Assembly: GCA_946624335.1 (NCBI GenBank)
Contig: CAMOSA010000084.1
Location: forward strand, 1 to 10,266
Length of the DNA: 10,266 nucleotides
Direction of reading: 5' to 3'
DNA from: an uncultured Prevotellaceae bacterium
GTDB lineage: Bacteria; Bacteroidota; Bacteroidia; Bacteroidales; Bacteroidaceae
The position numbers and the translations under genes were made by a program. Each line of letters begins with the position of its first letter. Positions within the stretch are counted from its first letter, which is position 1. The notes beneath the pieces are model-generated. The model saw nothing but the letters and a program-made list of their open reading frames with translations. It did no database searches and was not told the DNA's origin. Shown in pieces: positions 7,485-10,266 of the stretch.

Positions 7485-7650
7485 TGCACCTGAGCTGAAC
7501 GCACAGCTCATCCAGACGGAGGGGCTGATAGCCCTCTCCTTACAGACAACTCCCGCCGACGGCAGTGACGCCCTCGTCAAGGGCGCCGGCGACTGGGACA
7601 TCTTCGGCACCGACGAAGAGCCCGTCAGCGACAGCCCCTTCGAGGACTAA
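7468..7650 (+). CDS. Small acidic protein of the MKKTYI(I/A)P type, 60 aa, unknown function
   Basis: ATG at 7468 starts a 60-residue protein opening MKKTYIAPELNAQLIQ, with a central hydrophobic motif LIALSL (residues 20-25) aligned with MIAASI of the gene at 2912. The C-terminal half is strongly acidic and rich in Asp, Gly and Pro, ending SDSPFED. It lacks Cys, a transmembrane helix or a recognisable domain, so I give no function. It follows the large secreted protein by 128 bases, with a leader identical to the first copy. The start codon sits in the small stem CATAC-GAA-GTATG (7458-7470). A paired-hairpin arrangement follows. The position behind a secreted modular protein in both cassettes suggests a shared job, but whether the small protein assists export, regulates the large gene or acts alone cannot be told here. 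Confidence 0.8.
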   Translation: MKKTYIAPELNAQLIQTEGLIALSLQTTPADGSDALVKGAGDWDIFGTDEEPVSDSPFED

Positions 7651-7653
7651 GCG

Positions 7654-7672
7654 CTGTCCTCCTTCGGGACAG
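7654..7672 (+). other. Short hairpin after small ORF 2
   Basis: CTGTCCT (7654-7660) pairs with GGGACAG (7666-7672), including one G-U pair, around CCTTC. It holds the same position as the 3102-3114 hairpin in cassette 1, although the sequence is different. Confidence 0.5.
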
Positions 7673-7687
7673 TTCCCACCATCATCC

Positions 7688-7720
7688 GTACCGCACACGT
7701 CACCTCGACGTGTGCGGTAC
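7688..7720 (+). terminator. Hairpin, probable terminator of cassette 2
   Basis: GTACCGCACACGTC (7688-7701) pairs perfectly with GACGTGTGCGGTAC (7707-7720) around ACCTC, with 37 bases between the small ORF stop and the stem. The stem length and the ACCGCACA core match the 3128 hairpin, and four pairs differ with compensation. A weak GTCGTTT follows. Confidence 0.7.
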
Positions 7721-7804
7721 GTCGTTTAGGTGCCTCGGTCCGCACGGCAGGGCGTGATGGCCGAAGGAGCCAGCCGTAGAGGCTAAAAGACATCGGTGTT
7801 TTGC

Positions 7805-7893
7805 TTGCTGCATCATGATGCAGCAATTGCTTCATGATGATGCAGCAATTGCTTCATGATGATGCAGCAATTGCTGCATGATGATGAAGCAAG
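7805..7893. repeat. 22-bp tandem repeat built from palindromes
   Basis: Units at 7811-7832, 7833-7854 and 7855-7876 are 22 bases each and differ from one another by single bases (consensus begins CATGATGATGCAGC and ends AATTGCTT). A degraded fourth copy runs from 7877 to about 7893. The left end overlaps a perfect 22-base palindrome (7805-7826), and ATGCAGCAATTGCTGCAT (7862-7879) is a perfect 18-base palindrome. It lies in the gap between two convergent units (cassette 2 and mnmA). There are no spacers, so it is not a CRISPR array. Confidence 0.9.
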
Positions 7894-8006
7894 CAGCACA
7901 TCGGGCCGATGCGCGTCGAAGAGTTGGGCGTAAAGAGTTGTGGATTAAAGTGTAGTGGGCTATGGGCAGGGGTGAGAAGGGCGAGTGGGCTGCGTGCGGC
8001 GCCGCA

Positions 8007-9152
8007 TCAGGCCAGCCGTATCTCGCCCGAGCCGTAGCAGCGGTGGCGCTCACGGTCGTAGAGCACGCAGAATTGTCCGGGTGCCACGCCTTGCAGGGGA
8101 TGGGCGGTGTGTATGTCGAGACGGCCGTCGGGTAGGGCAGCGACGGAGGCCTCGCAGAACTCCGGTGTGTGCCGTATCTTCAGGCTCATGGTGCGTATGG
8201 CCGCTCTGTCCGTGTGCCCTTCGGTTTTCCCGAAGGGGTCGACGGTCAGCCAATGGGGTGCCGCCACGAGGAAATGGTCGGAGTACTGCTCGCGGGTGTC
8301 AAAGCCGTTGGCCACCCAGAGTATGTTGCGTGCCATATCCTTCTCGACGACATACCACGGTCCGCCGCTGAAGCCGAGGCCTTTGCGCTGGCCTATCGTG
8401 TGGAACCATAGGCCGCGATGCAGGCCTAACACGCGTCCTGTGGCGCGGTCGATGACCTGTCCGGGCTGCTCGCCTAAGTACTTGCGGATGTAGTCGTTGT
8501 AGTCGATCTTGCCGAGGAAGCAGATGCCCTGGCTGTCCTTGCGGTGTGCGGCGCTGAGGTGCTCGCGCTCGGCGATGGCGCGCACCTCGGCTTTCGGCAG
8601 ATGGCCGATGGGGAAGCACGCTTTCGCGAGCTGCCACGGCTGCAGCTGGGCCAGGAAGTCCGTCTGGTCCTTCACCGGGTCGGGGCTGGTGCAGAGCCAG
8701 GTTAATTGACGATTGACGGGTTTACCATTTACCATTTCGCTGACGGTCTCGTCCTCGGTCTGGGCATAATGGCCGGTGGCGATGATGTCGTAGTCCTTGC
8801 CGACGCGCTCGTCGAAGACGCCGAACTTGATGAGTCGGTTGCACATCACGTCGGGGTTGGGCGTCAGGCCCTGGCGCACTTGCGTGATGGTGTAGTCGAC
8901 CACCTTCTCCCAGTAGTCCTTGTGCAGGTCGATGACTTCCAGCGGCAGGCGGTATTTGTAGGCCACGGCGCGCGCCATCTCCAGGTCCTCTTCGATGGTG
9001 CAGGTAAAGTCCGTCGTCTCGCGCTCCGGCCCGATCTGTATGTACCACAGGTCGGGGCGTATGCCTTGCTCTACGAGCAGGGCCACGGCTACCGAGCTGT
9101 CGACGCCGCCAGAGAGGAGGGCGGCCACGCGTTTTCCTTGTAAGTCTTTCAT
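8007..9152 (-). CDS. mnmA: tRNA-specific 2-thiouridylase MnmA
   Basis: MnmA activates U34 of tRNA(Lys), tRNA(Glu) and tRNA(Gln) with ATP and inserts sulfur to give 2-thiouridine in the cytoplasm. The 381-residue protein has the PP-loop SGGVDSS (14-20), the segment GLTPNPDVMCNRLIKFG with nucleophile Cys104, ATGHYA (125-130), KDQTDFL (161-167), DSQGICFLG with second catalytic Cys211 (206-214), HTIGQRKGLG (251-260), and a C-terminal beta-barrel ending YGSGEIRLA. The start at 9152 (MKDLQGKRVAALLSGG) is chosen because the PP-loop sits close to the N-terminus in this family. The in-frame extension to 9272 would add 40 residues unlike MnmA and cross the promoter. An 11-12 residue insert (about 140-151) encoded by low-complexity repeat DNA separates GHYA from KDQ. 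All catalytic residues remain, so the enzyme may be functional. It is a single gene, divergent from the lipoprotein gene. Confidence 0.97.
   Translation of the reverse strand: MKDLQGKRVAALLSGGVDSSVAVALLVEQGIRPDLWYIQIGPERETTDFTCTIEEDLEMARAVAYKYRLPLEVIDLHKDYWEKVVDYTITQVRQGLTPNPDVMCNRLIKFGVFDERVGKDYDIIATGHYAQTEDETVSEMVNGKPVNRQLTWLCTSPDPVKDQTDFLAQLQPWQLAKACFPIGHLPKAEVRAIAEREHLSAAHRKDSQGICFLGKIDYNDYIRKYLGEQPGQVIDRATGRVLGLHRGLWFHTIGQRKGLGFSGGPWYVVEKDMARNILWVANGFDTREQYSDHFLVAAPHWLTVDPFGKTEGHTDRAAIRTMSLKIRHTPEFCEASVAALPDGRLDIHTAHPLQGVAPGQFCVLYDRERHRCYGSGEIRLA
8702..8737. repeat. 36-bp low-complexity repeat inserted in frame in mnmA
   Basis: Two heptamer tandem duplications lie side by side: ATTGACG twice (8705-8718) and TTTACCA twice plus TTT (8721-8737). 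The patch is A/T-rich inside a G/C-rich gene and encodes roughly MVNGKPVNRQL. Heptamers of this kind (TTACCAT, ATTGACA/G) are, to my knowledge, common intergenic repeats in Prevotella and Bacteroides. Confidence 0.8.
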
Positions 9153-9173
9153 CGTTTCCTTTCGTTTTGGCCG

Positions 9174-9205
9174 CAAAGTTAGTGAAAAATGAGCGCCTCG
9201 ACGAA
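9174..9205 (-). promoter_or_regulatory. Probable mnmA promoter
   Basis: On the minus strand TAACTTTG (9181-9174) matches the -7 consensus TAnnTTTG. TTCG (9205-9202) is a weaker -33 box, 20 bases upstream. The resulting leader to the ATG at 9152 is short, about 15 bases. Confidence 0.55.
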
Positions 9206-9245
9206 TATTTTTCTCTTTTTTCGAACAACGTGTCCGTTTCTGTGC

Positions 9246-9253
9246 TATATTTG
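9246..9253 (+). promoter_or_regulatory. -7 promoter box of the lipoprotein gene
   Basis: TATATTTG, followed by C as in the other two promoters, lies 39 bases ahead of the ATG at 9293. A clear TTTG -33 box is missing; the T-rich TTTTTTCG ending at 9223 is the nearest candidate, at a spacing of 22 bases. Confidence 0.65.
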
Positions 9254-9292
9254 CACTACGAAAAGCTACCAACTACCTTACCTCTAAAGATT

Positions 9293-10195
9293 ATGAAAGC
9301 GAAAATGAGACTTGTGATGAATGTGAAAAGCCTGCTGTCGCTCTTGGCCTTAGCGTGCCTCGTGGCAGCCTGTGAGAAACCCTTTGTAGAGCTTGACCCT
9401 GAGGCCCCTCGCGACGATGACGCCAACCTCGTCGTGCGTGTCGTCGGCTTCGAGACGCTGGACTTCGGCAGTCCTTCGGCCACGAAGACGACGGTGCCCG
9501 TCGCCAACCTTTGCTCGCGTCTCAACTTCGTCGTCTACAGCGGCGAGACGAAGGTCAGCAGCGTGGCGCAGAAGGAGGGCGACGCCGGCTTCGGCACCGT
9601 AGCCCTCTCGCTGCCCGAGGGCACTTACCGCATCGCCGTCGTAGGGCATAGCTCCGAGGGGTCGGCCACCGTGACGACGCTCGACAAGATATCCTTCAAG
9701 AACAACCGCGTCACCGACACGTTCAGCTACTACACCGAGCTCGAGATAACCGATGAGGCACAGACGCTGGACGTCGAGCTGCGACGCGTCGTAGCCATGT
9801 TCCGCATGGCCCTCACCGAACCCCTGCCCGAGGCGGTCCACCAGCTGAAGTTCTACTACACCGGCGGCAGCAGCACCCTCAGCGCCGTCACCGGCTACGG
9901 TAGCGTCAACAGCAAGCAGACCGTCGTGCTCGATGTCGACGACGGGCAGACGCAGTTTGAGGTCTATACCATACCTCATGCCGAGACGGGCAAGCTGAAG
10001 ATGACCATCACCGCGCTCGACGTCAGCGGCAGCGAACTCCATCAGCGCGTGTTCGAGGAAGTGCCTGTGCAGCGCAACAAGATCACCCGCTATACGGGCA
10101 ACTTCTACGAGGGCACGTCGGCGCAGAACGGAGGCCTTGAGATGCAAATGCACGCTTCGCCCGACTGGGACGGCGAAGAAGAGCACACCTTCTGA
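9293..10195 (+). CDS. Surface lipoprotein, FimB/Mfa2-like fimbrial subunit family (tentative)
   Basis: The 300-residue protein starts MKAKMRLVMNVKSLLSLLAL, followed by ACLVAAC, a type II signal peptide with lipobox VAAC and lipidated Cys27. Starts at 9305 or 9317 would also leave a workable signal. The longer frame from 9167 crosses the promoter and is rejected. After the Cys comes an acidic tether (ELDPEAPRDDD), then a beta-rich fold: LNFVVYSGETKV, LPEGTYRIAVVGHSS (about 111-125), RRVVAMFRMAL, LPEAVHQLKFYYTGGSS, and near the end VPVQRNKITRYTGNFYEG. The 'LPxGxYxxxVxGHSS' and 'VxRNKxTxxxGxF' patterns resemble FimB/Mfa2-type anchor or accessory subunits of Bacteroidales fimbriae, which are transported as lipoproteins to the outer membrane. 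Family assignment is by pattern only; the lipoprotein call is firm. A major fimbrillin or usher-like partner would be expected downstream, beyond the window. Confidence 0.65.
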   Translation: MKAKMRLVMNVKSLLSLLALACLVAACEKPFVELDPEAPRDDDANLVVRVVGFETLDFGSPSATKTTVPVANLCSRLNFVVYSGETKVSSVAQKEGDAGFGTVALSLPEGTYRIAVVGHSSEGSATVTTLDKISFKNNRVTDTFSYYTELEITDEAQTLDVELRRVVAMFRMALTEPLPEAVHQLKFYYTGGSSTLSAVTGYGSVNSKQTVVLDVDDGQTQFEVYTIPHAETGKLKMTITALDVSGSELHQRVFEEVPVQRNKITRYTGNFYEGTSAQNGGLEMQMHASPDWDGEEEHTF

Positions 10196-10231
10196 AGCTG
10201 ACATATAATATAAGGTACGCGCGCGAGGCCG

Positions 10232-10264
10232 TTGACCTTCGTCAATGCCGGCAAAATATTTTGC
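10232..10264. other. Small palindromes at the window end
   Basis: TTGAC-CTTC-GTCAA (10232-10245) and the perfect palindrome GCAAAATATTTTGC (10251-10264) follow the lipoprotein gene. They could be part of a terminator or of the next gene's control region. The window ends before this can be judged. Confidence 0.35.
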
Positions 10265-10266
10265 AA

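Noticed and set aside
7805..7893. Possible mini CRISPR array
   Set aside because: The 22-base units abut directly with no unique spacers, and no cas genes are seen.
7995..8006. TGCGGCGCCGCA palindrome just beyond the mnmA stop as its terminator
   Set aside because: It is a perfect dyad but has no loop and no T-tract, so it is too weak to call.
9153..9272. N-terminal 40-residue extension of mnmA
   Set aside because: The added residues do not resemble MnmA, and the frame would run across both divergent promoter boxes. The PP-loop is correctly placed from 9152.

Overview
The window looks like a chromosomal accessory region from a Bacteroidales bacterium, most likely Prevotellaceae. Three things support this. 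Three genes carry the Bacteroidetes-type -7 box TATATTTG, and two of these also have a TTTG -33 box. Start sites lack clear Shine-Dalgarno sequences and sit behind A/T-rich leaders. The large secreted proteins end in the 'AGQR(V/I)...GKKVVIK' tail I associate with Prevotella surface proteins. Species cannot be told from the window.

Layout, left to right. (1) Positions 2-2782 hold the 3' part of a very large modular secreted protein, followed by a 59-residue ORF (2912-3091) and two hairpins. (2) An Rpn/PD-(D/E)XK nuclease gene (3285-4205) has its own promoter and terminator hairpin. (3) About 580 bases carry no gene but many short palindromes, ending in a strong promoter. (4) A second large modular secreted protein (4841-7339) is again followed by a small ORF (7468-7650) and two hairpins. 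(5) A 355-base gap contains a 22-bp tandem repeat made of palindromes. (6) mnmA, tRNA 2-thiouridylase, lies on the minus strand (9152-8007). (7) A divergent gene encodes a lipoprotein resembling FimB/Mfa2 fimbrial subunits (9293-10195), and the window ends just after it.

The most striking structure is a repeated cassette: large modular secreted protein, a 141-bp stretch identical at every base in both copies, a small MKKTYI(I/A)P protein, then two hairpins. The 141-bp identity starts just after each large gene's stop codon and ends inside the sixth codon of each small gene, where the two small proteins diverge. The final hairpins downstream have the same stem length, with four base pairs changed in a compensated way. 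The two halves of the cassette have therefore been conserved in different ways: sequence identity upstream, structure downstream. The 141-bp block can fold in two mutually exclusive ways between the large and small genes.

Other notable points are an in-frame 36-bp low-complexity repeat inside mnmA that adds about 12 residues near the catalytic core, an abrupt composition change at the first module of the second large gene, and a 12-bp tandem repeat in the Rpn gene. I see no CRISPR array, tRNA, rRNA or insertion sequence with terminal repeats. Domain assignments for the large proteins rest on sequence pattern only.
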